A stretch of DNA of 64,000 nucleotides from Methylobacter luteus IMV-B-3098 (GCF_000427625.1 NZ_KE386569.1:187376-251375); one strand, 5' to 3'. Shown: positions 17,057 through 26,612, counted from the stretch's first letter. Translations and numbers: made by a program. The notes: generated by a model not told the origin, from the letters alone.

Positions 17057-17635
17057 CTAGTTTTTTATGTTCAGCTCAATATACGGGCAGCATTGGTATT
17101 TCGGGTCGTAGGACATCAGCAGAAAAGCCCTGTCTATAACCGAGTAATAACGGAACGGATAATCCGACAGGATCGGGAACGTATAATCAAAATTGAGAAT
17201 GGGCTCGTCCGTGTGGATGATCACCATATAAGTATCGTAGGGGCCACCTTTGATATTTTTGGCGATATCCTTGGCTTTGAGGCGTTGCGTGATCGAATTT
17301 ATCAGCTTGTCTTCGTCCCATTCGGCCCATTGCGTAAGGACGCCGTTTTTATAGGCCATGATGGCCTCGGGATCGACCAGTTCCGTCACTTCAACACCCA
17401 ATCTCCTGCCGTCGAACAGCAAGGCTTCGCAATCGGGCGGATCATTGCCGCGGCCGCGCGTGCTGGCTTGATCGAAGAAGGCGACATTCGTTACCTCCAG
17501 CGATGCTTTCAGCGAATGCACGATTCTCAATTCTTCCAGTTCCCGATCTTCAGGGTACGCAAAGAAATCGCTGTATCTGCGCGATCTTCTGATGCCTTCC
17601 GGCATTAAGCGGGTTATTTCTTTTTCCTTATCCAT
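17057..17635 (-). CDS. hypothetical protein, possible nuclease-like fold
   Basis: Has 192 residues, soluble, no signal. A central segment GNDPPDCEALLFDGRRLGVEV followed by TEL (split for length) has the spacing of a PD-(D/E)xK core (Asp, then Glu on the next strand) but with Thr where Lys is usual, so nuclease activity is doubtful. The rest, including YMVIIHTDEPIL and LLMSYDPKYQCCPYIEL, looks alpha/beta. It stands alone between two plus-strand genes. Function not known. Confidence 0.65.
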   Translation of the reverse strand: MDKEKEITRLMPEGIRRSRRYSDFFAYPEDRELEELRIVHSLKASLEVTNVAFFDQASTRGRGNDPPDCEALLFDGRRLGVEVTELVDPEAIMAYKNGVLTQWAEWDEDKLINSITQRLKAKDIAKNIKGGPYDTYMVIIHTDEPILNFDYTFPILSDYPFRYYSVIDRAFLLMSYDPKYQCCPYIELNIKN

Positions 17636-17774
17636 ATTCTGTTTCGACTGGTCAAGGTTTCGCTAAGTCTCTGATTCTAACGCTCTAAGTTTGGGCTTAT
17701 CAAATAATCTTGAATTCTTTGATTAAAATCAGTTCTATAAAGTGGCTTTAACGAAGCTTTTAGAGGGGAATTTC

Positions 17775-17966
17775 ATGGAAATTTTCGATTCATTAAATCT
17801 TTATCTACACAGCCATCCGACACTGCTCGCCGAGATGGTGTTTCTTTTCCGCATCAAGGCCTGGCTTCTTTTCGGGCTGGCCATGTATTTCGTATTCCTG
17901 ATGCACAGGACCCAGAAGAAAGAGCAAGCCGAGCTCGCCAAAAGGGATGACAATTTCATGGCCTAG
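17775..17966 (+). CDS. small inner-membrane protein ahead of ABC cassette
   Basis: Has 63 residues from ATG 17775, which follows AGAGGGGAATTTC; an in-frame start 33 bases upstream is weaker. One hydrophobic helix (about residues 26-45, WLLFGLAMYFVFLMHR) is followed by a charged tail KKEQAELAKRDD. It lies 29 bases before the ABC ATPase in the same direction, so it probably belongs to the AttEFGH-like operon. No family recognised. Confidence 0.6.
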   Translation: MEIFDSLNLYLHSHPTLLAEMVFLFRIKAWLLFGLAMYFVFLMHRTQKKEQAELAKRDDNFMA

Positions 17967-17995
17967 CGCCGGAAGGGATTCAAGGCGCTACCTTT

Positions 17996-18694
17996 ATGCC
18001 AACAGAAGCGGCTATCGCCATACAACAGTTGAGCAAAAGCTATGAGGAATCGGGCAGGCGGCATCGGATCTTCAGCGGTTTGAATTTGGAGGTGAGCCGT
18101 GGCGAATTTATCGTGCTGCTCGGCCGCAGCGGCTCCGGCAAATCGACATTGCTGAATCTGATCAGCGGCATCGACCCTCCTGACAGCGGCAGCGTCATCA
18201 TTAACGGCACTGACATTACGGCGCTCTCCGAGCACGGACGCACGCTGTTTCGCCGCCATCATCTGGGCTTTATCTTCCAGTCTTATAATCTGATCCCCAC
18301 CTTGATGGTGGCCGAAAACCTGCTGTTGCCGCTGGAGCTGATCAAGCCTTTGACACAAACGGATCGCGATAAAGTCGAGGCATTACTGAACAAGCTCGGT
18401 CTGGCGGATCGCTCCGATACCTATCCCGACCGCCTGTCGGGCGGCGAGCAACAGCGCGTCGCCATCGCCAGGGCCCTGATTCACGACCCGGATCTGATTC
18501 TCGCCGACGAGCCGACCGGCAATCTGGACCTGGAGACAGGCCGCCAGGTCCTGGCGCTGCTCGATACACTGGTCAAAAAAGCCGGCAAAACCCTGATTAT
18601 GGCGACGCACAGCCGCGAAGTCATCGGTCAGGCCGACCGCATTGTTTCAATCCGAGACAAATCATTGGTTTCGGTCGATGAGTTCCGTCCTTAA
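17996..18694 (+). CDS. ABC transporter ATP-binding protein (AttE/LolD/MacB type)
   Basis: ATPase subunit of a membrane ABC system. In its 232 residues are Walker [10 protein letters not shown] (43-51), Q-loop in [13 protein letters not shown], signature [15 protein letters not shown] and Walker [13 protein letters not shown], followed by the switch His in ATHS. The [15 protein letters not shown] segment is typical of the LolD/MacB/FtsE group that works with FtsX-type permeases. It overlaps the permease start by 17 bases (18678-18694), so the two are coupled. With the AttH-like gene downstream it matches the AttEFGH arrangement. Confidence 0.93.
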   Translation: MPTEAAIAIQQLSKSYEESGRRHRIFSGLNLEVSRGEFIVLLGRSGSGKSTLLNLISGIDPPDSGSVIINGTDITALSEHGRTLFRRHHLGFIFQSYNLIPTLMVAENLLLPLELIKPLTQTDRDKVEALLNKLGLADRSDTYPDRLSGGEQQRVAIARALIHDPDLILADEPTGNLDLETGRQVLALLDTLVKKAGKTLIMATHSREVIGQADRIVSIRDKSLVSVDEFRP

Positions 18695-21203
18695 CCGTGC
18701 CAGCCGCAATTTTTTGTGGCGGCATCCTTGGCAATTGGCCCTGGCGCTGGTGGGCATTGCCCTGGGCGTTGCGGTCGTGGTTGCTATCGAGCTGGCCATG
18801 GAGAGCGCGCTGTCTGCGTTTGACCAGACACGCAAGGCCTTTTCGGGAACGGCAACGCATCGCATCGTGGCCGGCGACGGCGGTCTCGATGAAAAACTCT
18901 ACACGCGGCTGCGCGTGGAGCAGGGCATACAGCAGTTGTCGCCGATCGTGAGCGGTCATGTGCGGTTGCCCAATGACAGCTTTAAGCTGATCGGCATTGA
19001 TCCTTTCGTTGAAAAATCCTTTCAATCGGCCTGGCAACAGCAGTACAGCGATGTCGGCTTTCTTGCGCGCCTGATTACCGAGCCGGGTACGGCGCTGATC
19101 AGCGAACAAACGGCAGCGCGTTTGCATCTGAGGGTTGATGACGAAATCACGGTCAAGGCCGGTAACGGCGAGCATCGGTTAAAAATCATCGCCTTGTTGT
19201 CGCCTTCCCAGGCTATTTCCGAACAGGCATTATCAGGATTGATCATAACCGATATCGCCACGGCGCAGGAGGTGCTGGGCCTGTTCGGCAGGCTCAGTTC
19301 CATCGATGCATTGATCGATGACGACGCGTCCGAAACGCTGGCCCGGATATGCCAGGTATTGCCGGCCAATGTCTTGTTGCTGTCGGCGGACAGCCAGTCG
19401 CAAGCCATGCGCGAGATGACGCGGGCGTTTTCAATCAACCTGAAGGCTTTGGGGCTGCTTTCGCTGCTGGTCGGCCTGTTTCTGATCTATAACACGATGA
19501 CGTTTCTGGTCGTGCAGCGCCGGCGCCTGATCGGCAGTTTGCGGGCCATGGGCGTCACTCGGCGGCAGATCTTTAATTTGATTATCAATGAGGCTTTCTG
19601 GTTGGCGATAGCCGGCACGGCGATCGGTATAGCGCTCGGCATTATGCTGGCTCAGGGCTTGCTGCATCTGATCTCGGGCACTCTCAACGCGGTTTATTTC
19701 CGCATCGACGCGGCCTCTTTGATGATCACGCCCGCGCAATTGGGCAAAGGCATCCTGTTGGGAATCGGCGCGACGCTGCTGGCCGTGTTGCCGCCCGCCC
19801 TGGAAGCGACGCGCTTGCCGCCGACGACGGTGCTGATCAGGTCGCAGCTGGAATCGGGCGTACGTCGGTTGATCAAAGTGACGGGCCTGGCGGGCGGCCT
19901 GTTCATACTGGCGGGTCTGGTGCTGGCGTTGTGGTCCGGCAAAAGCATCGCGTTGGGGCTGGTCGGCATTTTCCTGTTGTTGTTCGGCTTTGCCTTGCTG
20001 ACGCCGGTTTTTACGCTGATGGTCATGAAGTTGGCCGAGCGCGTGTTCGGGCGTATTTCAGGCATTTTAGGGCGCTTGCCGGCACGCATGGTGTCGGCCG
20101 AGATCAGTCGGACGGGCATCGCCATCGCCGCGCTGATGATGGCCGTTGCGGCGACGATCGGCATGGATCTGATGATAGGCAGCTTCCGCCAGACGGTGCA
20201 GGAATGGCTGCAAAGCGCGCTGCGCGCCGACCTGTATGTGTCGTTGCCGGGTGAGAAGACGCCGGCCGCCGCGTCGGGGGATCATGGTCTGAAAGCAAGA
20301 CTGGCCGCGCATGGCGACGTGCAAATGCTGAGCACTCTGCTGGCTACGAACCTGATCGCCAATGATGAGCTTACCAAGGTGTCGGTGTATGAGTTGAATC
20401 CACAAGCCAGGCGCGGCTTTACTTTCAAGCAGGCGGCGGCTGGTACGGTTTGGAACCGGTTTGAGCGCGAACAGACGATTATTGTCACGGAGCCTTATGC
20501 GTACCATCACGACGTCAAGGTCGGCCAGACCATCATGCTGCGCACGGAAGAGGACGTACAGCCTTTTGAGGCGATCGCAATTGAGGCTGACTACAGCGAT
20601 CAAGGGCATCTGGTGATGAGTCGTCGCAATTATGAGCGCTATTGGCCCGACCTGGGCTATTCCGGCATCGGCGTTTACGCCAAACCCGGCATCGACTTGA
20701 AACGACTGGAAGACCAGTTGGGTCAGCGGCTTAAGGCGCCGCAGTCGATACAATCGAACCGGGCGATTTATGAGGCGTCGATGGACTTGTTCGAGCAGAC
20801 ATTCACGATTACGGAAACCCTGCGCTGGCTGTCGGCCATTATCGCGTTTGTCGGCGTTTTCAGCGCCCTGATGGCCTTGCAGTTTGAGCGGACGCGGCAA
20901 CTGGGCGTATTGCGGGCCATAGGCGTCACGCCGGCGCAGTTGACAGTGCTGATTATCGGCGAGACCGGGCTGATGGGGCTGGCGGCCGGCCTGTTTGCCG
21001 TGCCGGTCGGTTATATCGTCGCGTATGTGCTGATTTTTGTCATTTACTTGCGTTCGTTCGGCTGGACAATGGCATTTCATATGAATGCGGCTGTTGTCTA
21101 CCAGGGGCTGGCTCTGGCGTTTGGTGCCGCCTTGCTGGCTGGCGTCCTGCCGGCGCTGAAAATGCTGCGGACACGACCGGCCGAAGCGTTGCGGAACGAG
21201 TGA
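18678..21203 (+). CDS. FtsX-family ABC transporter permease (AttF/AttG-like fusion)
   Basis: Large permease of 841 residues from ATG 18678. An N-terminal membrane helix, a periplasmic MacB-like domain (about 50-240), several helices (about 250-500), a second periplasmic segment (about 530-690) and three C-terminal helices give the duplicated FtsX layout. FtsX signatures are LIGSLRAMGVTRRQIF and its second copy LGVLRAIGVTPAQLTVLIIG. In AttEFGH-type loci permease functions can be split in two genes; here both halves are in one protein. Substrate unknown; lipophilic compounds or lipoproteins are likely for this class. Confidence 0.9.
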   Translation: MSSVLNRASRNFLWRHPWQLALALVGIALGVAVVVAIELAMESALSAFDQTRKAFSGTATHRIVAGDGGLDEKLYTRLRVEQGIQQLSPIVSGHVRLPNDSFKLIGIDPFVEKSFQSAWQQQYSDVGFLARLITEPGTALISEQTAARLHLRVDDEITVKAGNGEHRLKIIALLSPSQAISEQALSGLIITDIATAQEVLGLFGRLSSIDALIDDDASETLARICQVLPANVLLLSADSQSQAMREMTRAFSINLKALGLLSLLVGLFLIYNTMTFLVVQRRRLIGSLRAMGVTRRQIFNLIINEAFWLAIAGTAIGIALGIMLAQGLLHLISGTLNAVYFRIDAASLMITPAQLGKGILLGIGATLLAVLPPALEATRLPPTTVLIRSQLESGVRRLIKVTGLAGGLFILAGLVLALWSGKSIALGLVGIFLLLFGFALLTPVFTLMVMKLAERVFGRISGILGRLPARMVSAEISRTGIAIAALMMAVAATIGMDLMIGSFRQTVQEWLQSALRADLYVSLPGEKTPAAASGDHGLKARLAAHGDVQMLSTLLATNLIANDELTKVSVYELNPQARRGFTFKQAAAGTVWNRFEREQTIIVTEPYAYHHDVKVGQTIMLRTEEDVQPFEAIAIEADYSDQGHLVMSRRNYERYWPDLGYSGIGVYAKPGIDLKRLEDQLGQRLKAPQSIQSNRAIYEASMDLFEQTFTITETLRWLSAIIAFVGVFSALMALQFERTRQLGVLRAIGVTPAQLTVLIIGETGLMGLAAGLFAVPVGYIVAYVLIFVIYLRSFGWTMAFHMNAAVVYQGLALAFGAALLAGVLPALKMLRTRPAEALRNE

Positions 21204-22369
21204 TGAGAAAGCTGATTTTTTTAGGTTTGGTCATATTGCTGGCGGTCCTCTGGTGGCTGCCTGTCGAGTTTCCGTTTGATCTCAAACCGGGCAAGGACAA
21301 GTCTTTCAGTAAAACCCTGTCAAAAAAAGACGATGCCTTCAGTGATGTGTTGTCCGAAGGCGATCAAAACTTTGCGCGGGCCTTGAAGCCGCGCAGGTTC
21401 TCGTTTCCTCTCGACCATGGCGCGCACAATCAATACCGGACCGAGTGGTGGTACTTCACCGGCAATCTGAGTAATGCTCAGGGCCGCAGATTCGGTTATG
21501 AACTGACGTTTTTTCGGTTTGCATTGCGTCCTGACATGCCGGCATCGAAGTCAGTCTGGCGAAGCAACCAGGTGTATATGGCCCATCTGACCTTGACCGA
21601 TGTCGAGAACAATCGTTTTTATACCAACGAGCGTTTCAGTCGAGCCGGTAATGGGCTGGCCGGCGCCTCTGACAAGCAGTATCAGGTCTGGCTTTATGAT
21701 TGGTCGGCATCGGCACGGGGCGGCGCGGATTTTCCTCTGCGCCTGTCGGCTAAAAGCGACGACTTTGCCATTGATTTCGAGTTGAGGGCACAGAAAGGTC
21801 CGGTTTTTCAGGGCGAAAACGGCTTGAGCCGGAAAAGTGATGAACCCGGCAATGCCTCGTATTATTATTCTTACACCCGACTGTCGACCGAAGGCAGTGT
21901 CCGCATCGGCGGCAATATGTTTTCGGTATCGGGCTATAGTTGGATGGACAGGGAATGGAGCACGAGTTCATTGTCTAAGGAGCAGGCCGGATGGGATTGG
22001 TTTGCCTTGCAGCTCTCCGATGGCAGCGAATTGATGTTCTACCAGCTCAGACGCAAGGATGGCAGGATCGACCGCAACAGTTCCGGTTCCATCGTGCTGG
22101 CCGACAATGTCAAAGTGCCGCTTAAGGCGCAGGATGCTACGGTCAGGGTTTTGGCTACCTGGACCAGTCCGCATTCGAAGGCCAGCTACCCGTCATCGTG
22201 GCGCTTGAGCGTGCCCGGCCAGAATCTTGAGCTTGATGTTATGCCGCTGATAAACGACCAGGAACTCAACGTCAGTGTCCGTTATTGGGAAGGCGCGGTC
22301 AGCGTCAAGGGGACAAAAAACGGCAGGCCCGTTTCAGGCCATGGCTATGTCGAGTTGACCGGGTATTAA
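21203..22369 (+). CDS. AttH-like lipocalin-fold protein (CrtC/hydroxyneurosporene synthase family)
   Basis: Has 388 residues. An N-terminal hydrophobic anchor (RKLIFLGLVILLAVLWWLPV) exports it, so it is probably a membrane-tethered periplasmic protein. The body has the AttH/CrtC pattern: FPLDHGAHNQYRTEWWYFTG at about residue 65 and SGYSWMDREWST. AttH partners AttEFG permeases; related CrtC hydrates carotenoids. The ATG overlaps the permease stop (TGATG). Given the context a transport accessory role is favoured over carotenoid hydratase, but methanotrophs do make carotenoids, so the latter cannot be excluded. Confidence 0.85.
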   Translation: MRKLIFLGLVILLAVLWWLPVEFPFDLKPGKDKSFSKTLSKKDDAFSDVLSEGDQNFARALKPRRFSFPLDHGAHNQYRTEWWYFTGNLSNAQGRRFGYELTFFRFALRPDMPASKSVWRSNQVYMAHLTLTDVENNRFYTNERFSRAGNGLAGASDKQYQVWLYDWSASARGGADFPLRLSAKSDDFAIDFELRAQKGPVFQGENGLSRKSDEPGNASYYYSYTRLSTEGSVRIGGNMFSVSGYSWMDREWSTSSLSKEQAGWDWFALQLSDGSELMFYQLRRKDGRIDRNSSGSIVLADNVKVPLKAQDATVRVLATWTSPHSKASYPSSWRLSVPGQNLELDVMPLINDQELNVSVRYWEGAVSVKGTKNGRPVSGHGYVELTGY

Positions 22370-22405
22370 TGCGAATAATAAACATAAAAAACAGCGAGGA
22401 TGGCT

Positions 22406-23362
22406 ATGAAAAAGATATTGGTGACGGGGGCCACAGGCCAGATAGGCTCCGAATTGACAATGGCTCTGCGCGATCAGTCCGGCGCGGACAATGTTGTGGC
22501 AGCCGGGCACAGCAGGCAGCCGCTCAGCGAATTGCAGCAATCAGGGCCTTATTGCAATCTCGATGTGCGCGATGCAGCGGCGTTGCGTCAGCTTGTCGAA
22601 GACTATCAAATCGATACGGTTTTTCATCTGGCGTCGCTATTGTCCGCCGTCGCGGAAGAAAAACCGCGGCAAGCCTGGGATATCAATATGAACGGCTTGC
22701 TCAACGTGCTGGAGGCAGCCCGAGTGCATGGCTGCGCCGTATTTTTTCCCAGTTCCATCGGCGCTTTCGGCCCCGGCACGCCGCCTGTCGATACGCCGCA
22801 GGACACGATCCAGCGGCCGTCCACGCTATATGGCATTACCAAGGTTTCAGGTGAACTGCTGTGCGATTATTATTATCGTCGTTTCGGCGTCGATACGCGC
22901 GGCTTGCGGTATCCGGGGCTGATCTCGAATATCGCGCTTCCGGGCGGCGGCACAACGGATTATGCCGTGGATATTTTTTACGAAGCTGTCAAAAACGGGC
23001 ATTACGATTGCTTTCTTGATGCCGACACGCAGCTGGACATGATGTATATGCCCGACGCGATCGATGCCGCGATTCAATTGATGACGGCGGATGGCCAGAA
23101 GCTGCGCCATCGCAATGCCTTCAATATCACGGCCATGAGTTTTACGCCGCGGCAGCTGGCAGCGGAAATACAAAAGCATTTGCCGGGATTCACGATCGGT
23201 TACCGCATCGATCCGGTGCGCCAGGCGATTGCCGACTCCTGGCCTCGGCATATGGACGATAGCGCCGCAAGAGCGGAATGGGGCTGGCAGCCGCGCTTCG
23301 ATCTGTCGAAAATGGTCGAGGATATGCTGGAGAAAATTGCGGTCAAACTGGGCAAAAGCTAA
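22406..23362 (+). CDS. NAD-dependent epimerase-type L-threonine 3-dehydrogenase
   Basis: Extended short-chain dehydrogenase, 318 residues from the second ATG (22406), which has GAGG at good spacing; an ATG six bases earlier is also possible. It shows a Rossmann loop VTGATGQIGSEL and the catalytic YGITKVSGE, with SSIGAFGPGTP before it. This sequence type, followed by a Kbl-like ligase, is that of the epimerase-like threonine dehydrogenases that make 2-amino-3-ketobutyrate. The next gene starts 10 bases later with a strong ribosome site. An alternative is a nucleotide-sugar epimerase, less likely given the neighbour. Confidence 0.8.
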   Translation: MKKILVTGATGQIGSELTMALRDQSGADNVVAAGHSRQPLSELQQSGPYCNLDVRDAAALRQLVEDYQIDTVFHLASLLSAVAEEKPRQAWDINMNGLLNVLEAARVHGCAVFFPSSIGAFGPGTPPVDTPQDTIQRPSTLYGITKVSGELLCDYYYRRFGVDTRGLRYPGLISNIALPGGGTTDYAVDIFYEAVKNGHYDCFLDADTQLDMMYMPDAIDAAIQLMTADGQKLRHRNAFNITAMSFTPRQLAAEIQKHLPGFTIGYRIDPVRQAIADSWPRHMDDSAARAEWGWQPRFDLSKMVEDMLEKIAVKLGKS

Positions 23363-23372
23363 GGAGGCATTT

Positions 23373-24596
23373 ATGTCGCTGACAAAAATAGAGCAGTTAT
23401 TCAACGCTAAATTAACACAGTTGCAACAGCAGGGCATAAGCAAGGGTGATGAGAAAATCATTACCGGCAGGCGGGCTCCAACGGACGGTTTCGGCCCGCG
23501 CTATTTTCTGGACGGTTATCCAGAGCAAGCGTTCCTGCGCATGAATTCCAATTCCTATCTGGGCTTGACCGGGCATCCCCGGTTGATTAATGCAGAAGCT
23601 GAAGCGGCTGAACAGTTCGGCACGGGGCCCGGCGCGGTGCGCTTTATCAGCGGCACTTATCGGCCGCATGTCGAACTGGAGAAAAAGCTGGCCGAATTTC
23701 ACGGGCGCGATGCCGCCATGATCATGAGTGCGGCTTATGCGACCATGATGGGCGTTCTGCCGCAGTTTATCTCCGAGGAGACGCTGGTCGTCAGCGATGC
23801 GCTGAACCATAACTGCATTATCAATGCGATCCGTCTGTCGCATCCGGTCAGGAAGGAAGTCTATGCGCATGCCGATATCGATGCGCTGGAGCGCATCCTT
23901 GAAGCCAATAAGGGCCAGATCAAGCGCGTCTGCGTCGTGACGGACGGCATTTTCAGCATGCGCGGCGATCATGCGTCGCTTGATCGGATCAATGCCTGCT
24001 ACCGGCGCCATGAAGCCGGTTATGAAGAAGGCATTATCACTGTTGTCGATGATTCGCACGGCGTTGGCGCTTTCGGCCGGACCGGGCGCGGTACCGAAGA
24101 ATATACCGGCGGTAAGGCCGATATCCTGATCGCCACGCTCGGCAAGGCGTTCGGCGTGAACGGCGGCTATGTGGCGGCGAGCTCGGCCGTTATCGCTTAT
24201 CTGCGCGAAACCGCGCCTTTGTATATTTATTCGAATCCGATCACACCGGCAGAAGCGGCCGCAGCCATGGCCGCGCTCGATATAGCGGACAGTCCGGAGG
24301 GCTTGCGTTTGCTGGAGAAATTGCGCAGCCTGAGCGCCCGGCTCAGGGCCGGGCTAAAACGGTTGGGCTTTGAAACCTTGCCCGGCGAACATCCTATCGT
24401 GCCCATTCTGATCAGGGATACGGAGAAAACTTCGGCTTTGGTGGCGCATTTATTCACGCATCAAATTCTGGCTACGGGGCTCAATTATCCGGTCGTGCCG
24501 AAAGGTGAGCAGGAAATCAGATTGCAGGTTGCGGCTGATCATACCGAGAAGGATCTGGATTATTTGCTGGCTGTGCTGGCCGAGTTTAACCGATAG
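23373..24596 (+). CDS. kbl: 2-amino-3-ketobutyrate CoA ligase-like alpha-oxoamine synthase
   Basis: PLP enzyme of 407 residues that would cleave 2-amino-3-ketobutyrate with CoA to glycine and acetyl-CoA. Motifs: NSYLGLTGHP, the cofactor-contacting VVDDSHGVGAFGRTGRGTEE and the Schiff-base lysine in ATLGKAFGVNGGY. The ATG at 23373 follows AAGGAGG; the longer in-frame start overlaps the previous gene and is rejected. The pairing with a threonine dehydrogenase favours Kbl over BioF, HemA or serine palmitoyltransferase, which share the fold. Together they allow threonine-to-glycine conversion and C1 supply. Confidence 0.8.
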   Translation: MSLTKIEQLFNAKLTQLQQQGISKGDEKIITGRRAPTDGFGPRYFLDGYPEQAFLRMNSNSYLGLTGHPRLINAEAEAAEQFGTGPGAVRFISGTYRPHVELEKKLAEFHGRDAAMIMSAAYATMMGVLPQFISEETLVVSDALNHNCIINAIRLSHPVRKEVYAHADIDALERILEANKGQIKRVCVVTDGIFSMRGDHASLDRINACYRRHEAGYEEGIITVVDDSHGVGAFGRTGRGTEEYTGGKADILIATLGKAFGVNGGYVAASSAVIAYLRETAPLYIYSNPITPAEAAAAMAALDIADSPEGLRLLEKLRSLSARLRAGLKRLGFETLPGEHPIVPILIRDTEKTSALVAHLFTHQILATGLNYPVVPKGEQEIRLQVAADHTEKDLDYLLAVLAEFNR

Positions 24597-24612
24597 CGCT
24601 TCGGTTAAGATT

Positions 24613-24655
24613 GTAGGCCGGGTTGGTAAACCCAGCCTTTCGAAGCCGCCTATGC
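24613..24655. repeat. REP-like repeat, family A (half copy)
   Basis: GTAGGCCGGGTTGGTAAACC then CAGCCTTTCGAAGCCGCCTATGC: the first hairpin and spacer of the family found complete at 8431, 39262 and 52984; the second hairpin is missing. It lies between two convergent genes. Confidence 0.7.
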
Positions 24656-24693
24656 CTGCGAGTTGAAAAGGTGACTTCACTTCCCACAGACTT

Positions 24694-25080
24694 TTACTCG
24701 GCCGGCGCCAGTTCAAAAATGATCAGTTCGGCCGGGCCTTTTCCGATGTTTTCCACTGTCATTAATTCACCGGATTCCCAGAACACGTCGCCGGCGGAAT
24801 AGATATGAGTTTTGCCGCCTTCAGTCACTTTCAGCTTGCCTTTGGTCACATAGCGGGGGCCGGGGCCTTCATGCGTATGTTCAGGTGTTTTAAAGGCGGG
24901 CGGGAAGGTGACTCGTGTCGTCTTGGCATTGATGTTTTTACTGGGCAGTTCCACTTTGTTTTCTAATAGCACGGTTCTGCCTAGTGCCGGTTTCTCTTCC
25001 GCCGAGGCCGTGTTCATGTGGCCGGCGAGCAGTGCTGCCAGAGTTAATCCGGAGAGTTTAACGGTTTGAATTTTGATCAT
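24694..25080 (-). CDS. secreted cupin-domain protein
   Basis: Has 128 residues with a signal peptide (MIKIQTVKLSGLTLAALLAG, cleaved near TASA). A single cupin barrel follows, with the metal-binding pattern in TPEHTHEGPGPRYVTKGKLKV and the second motif around GDVFWESGELMTVENIG. Small periplasmic cupins of this type have no fixed function; metal-dependent sensing or binding is possible. It is monocistronic and convergent with the kbl-like gene. Confidence 0.75.
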   Translation of the reverse strand: MIKIQTVKLSGLTLAALLAGHMNTASAEEKPALGRTVLLENKVELPSKNINAKTTRVTFPPAFKTPEHTHEGPGPRYVTKGKLKVTEGGKTHIYSAGDVFWESGELMTVENIGKGPAELIIFELAPAE

Positions 25081-25953
25081 GTGCTTGCCTTATACTCTGT
25101 GTGTTAAGGGATTAGCTTCCAAGTTGAAGCCGGTTTGGATCAGTTAGTTTATACAAGTTTTCCATCTATCCCGGTATGTGGTTCAATTCGCCTGACAATA
25201 ACCGGTTCAGGCAGGGCATCTTCGATATTTAGTGTCATAGCTTTCAAGATATTACCAATAGCTGGGGGCGAAAGTGGCCAAAAAAGGCCGTTTTCAAGCA
25301 GATTCTTCGCTTGTCGCGCCGTTCAATTAGATTTTTTCATAGTGATCAAAGCGTATATGGCTATGTCCATTGCTCTGTCTGGCATAAACTAATGTCCTGA
25401 GGAAAAATGATGATGAAGAGTATAAACTTTTTATAAATTTTAAGGTAATTGGCTCCGACCTGGATGAGGGTTTTCATCGGCATGGTCGTCTATATGGTGT
25501 ATGAACGTTTTTATAGTTACATTCGGGCGGTTGTAGGTATACTATTAACTTTTTGATAAGGATTCATATTTTAATATAAGTGAAAAAAGGTGTTTGATCG
25601 ATTTAGATATCTCCTGAACGATAACCGAGAAAGGAGATGACGTCGGGGAAGGCATCTTGCAATGAACGGCAAAAATTCCTGTCAAAATGAATAATTTATT
25701 GTTCTTTCAGAGTTTTGCCGGTCGGTTGATATTCATCTTATGGTAATAATGTAGCGGTATAATTGTGTAAATATTGATTTGTAAGTATCTGAACGCAAAT
25801 TGAGTGTGATGTATATTATCCGAGCACTAAGTAAAGCTACGTATGTATAATAACTTATATGTCACACTATAATATTGAGACTGTTAGAGCATGGGGACAG
25901 TATTTCCCATTCAAGTGGTTGGTTTATAATTAATATAAAACAATAAAAAACAT
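25081..25953. other. AT-rich 870-base intergenic region with two stem-loops
   Basis: No convincing protein gene. Two inverted repeats are visible: ATCTCCT (25609-25615) with AGGAGAT (25632-25638), and CGGCAAAA (25667-25674) with TTTTGCCG (25713-25720). GGA triplets between them (GGGGAAGG) are of the sort bound by CsrA/RsmA. Because the next gene is a UvrY/GacA-like regulator, a small RNA or a long structured leader is possible, but this is speculative. Confidence 0.4.
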
Positions 25954-26598
25954 ATGATTAGTATCTTGCTTGTTGATGATCATGAGCTTGTCCGGACTGG
26001 TATTGAGGCATTGTTGAATGCTGCTTCAGATATTAAGGTTGTTGGTATGGCCAAATCTGGAGAAGAAGCCGTCGATGCGGTTGTTAATCTGTCGCCGGAT
26101 GTAGTGTTGATGGATGTGAATATGCCCGGCATAGGCGGCGTAGAAGCATGCCGTAGAATTTTGCAGCATGATTCTAAAGTAAAAATAATTGCTTTATCGG
26201 TTCATAACGATGGTCCTATTCCACGTCAATTGCTCAAGCTGGGGGTCTTGGGATTTATTTCCAAGAGCTCTTCAGCAGAGGAAATGGTGAGTGCAATTCG
26301 CGACGTAATAAGCGGCGAGCGTTATCTATGCAAGGAAGTTGCCAAAAATCTGGCTTTTCAGGGATTGGCGGGCAATAGTGAATCGCCATTTTCAAAGCTG
26401 TCTCAGAGAGAGGCTGAAGTGGTGAATTTAATTCTTCAGGGAAAAACTATCAGGGAAATGGCGGATATGTTGATATTGAGTGATAAGACCGTTAATACTT
26501 ATCGCTATCGCCTCTATGACAAGCTTCACATAAAAAACGATGTTGAATTAACGCGCCTGGCGGTTAAGTTCGGTCATATCGATTCTGGTTTGATTTAG
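25954..26598 (+). CDS. NarL/FixJ-family response regulator (UvrY/GacA-like)
   Basis: Two-domain regulator, 214 residues. The receiver domain has the acidic pair Asp8-Asp9 and phosphorylation site Asp54 in VVLMDVNMPG; the C-terminal LuxR-type helix-turn-helix begins LSQREAEVVNLILQGKTIRE and ends near LTRLAVKFG. Length and the HIDSG-type tail match the UvrY/GacA group that responds to BarA/GacS and drives Csr/Rsm small RNAs. No histidine kinase is adjacent, so it is an orphan. A 9-bp hairpin terminator follows. The upstream 870 bases hold stem-loops. Confidence 0.88.
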   Translation: MISILLVDDHELVRTGIEALLNAASDIKVVGMAKSGEEAVDAVVNLSPDVVLMDVNMPGIGGVEACRRILQHDSKVKIIALSVHNDGPIPRQLLKLGVLGFISKSSSAEEMVSAIRDVISGERYLCKEVAKNLAFQGLAGNSESPFSKLSQREAEVVNLILQGKTIREMADMLILSDKTVNTYRYRLYDKLHIKNDVELTRLAVKFGHIDSGLI

Positions 26599-26612
26599 CA
26601 GAGATTGTTTTA

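Noticed and set aside
17057-17635. Restriction endonuclease assignment
   Set aside because: The PD-(D/E)xK-like pattern lacks the catalytic Lys and there is no partner methyltransferase nearby; kept as hypothetical.
20067-21080. 337-residue minus-strand open frame inside the FtsX-type permease
   Set aside because: Antisense shadow of a GC-rich gene whose sense frame has clear FtsX motifs; no recognisable domain.
25135-25392. 85-residue plus-strand frame in the gap before the response regulator
   Set aside because: No Shine-Dalgarno, no family resemblance, AT-rich region where chance frames of this length occur.
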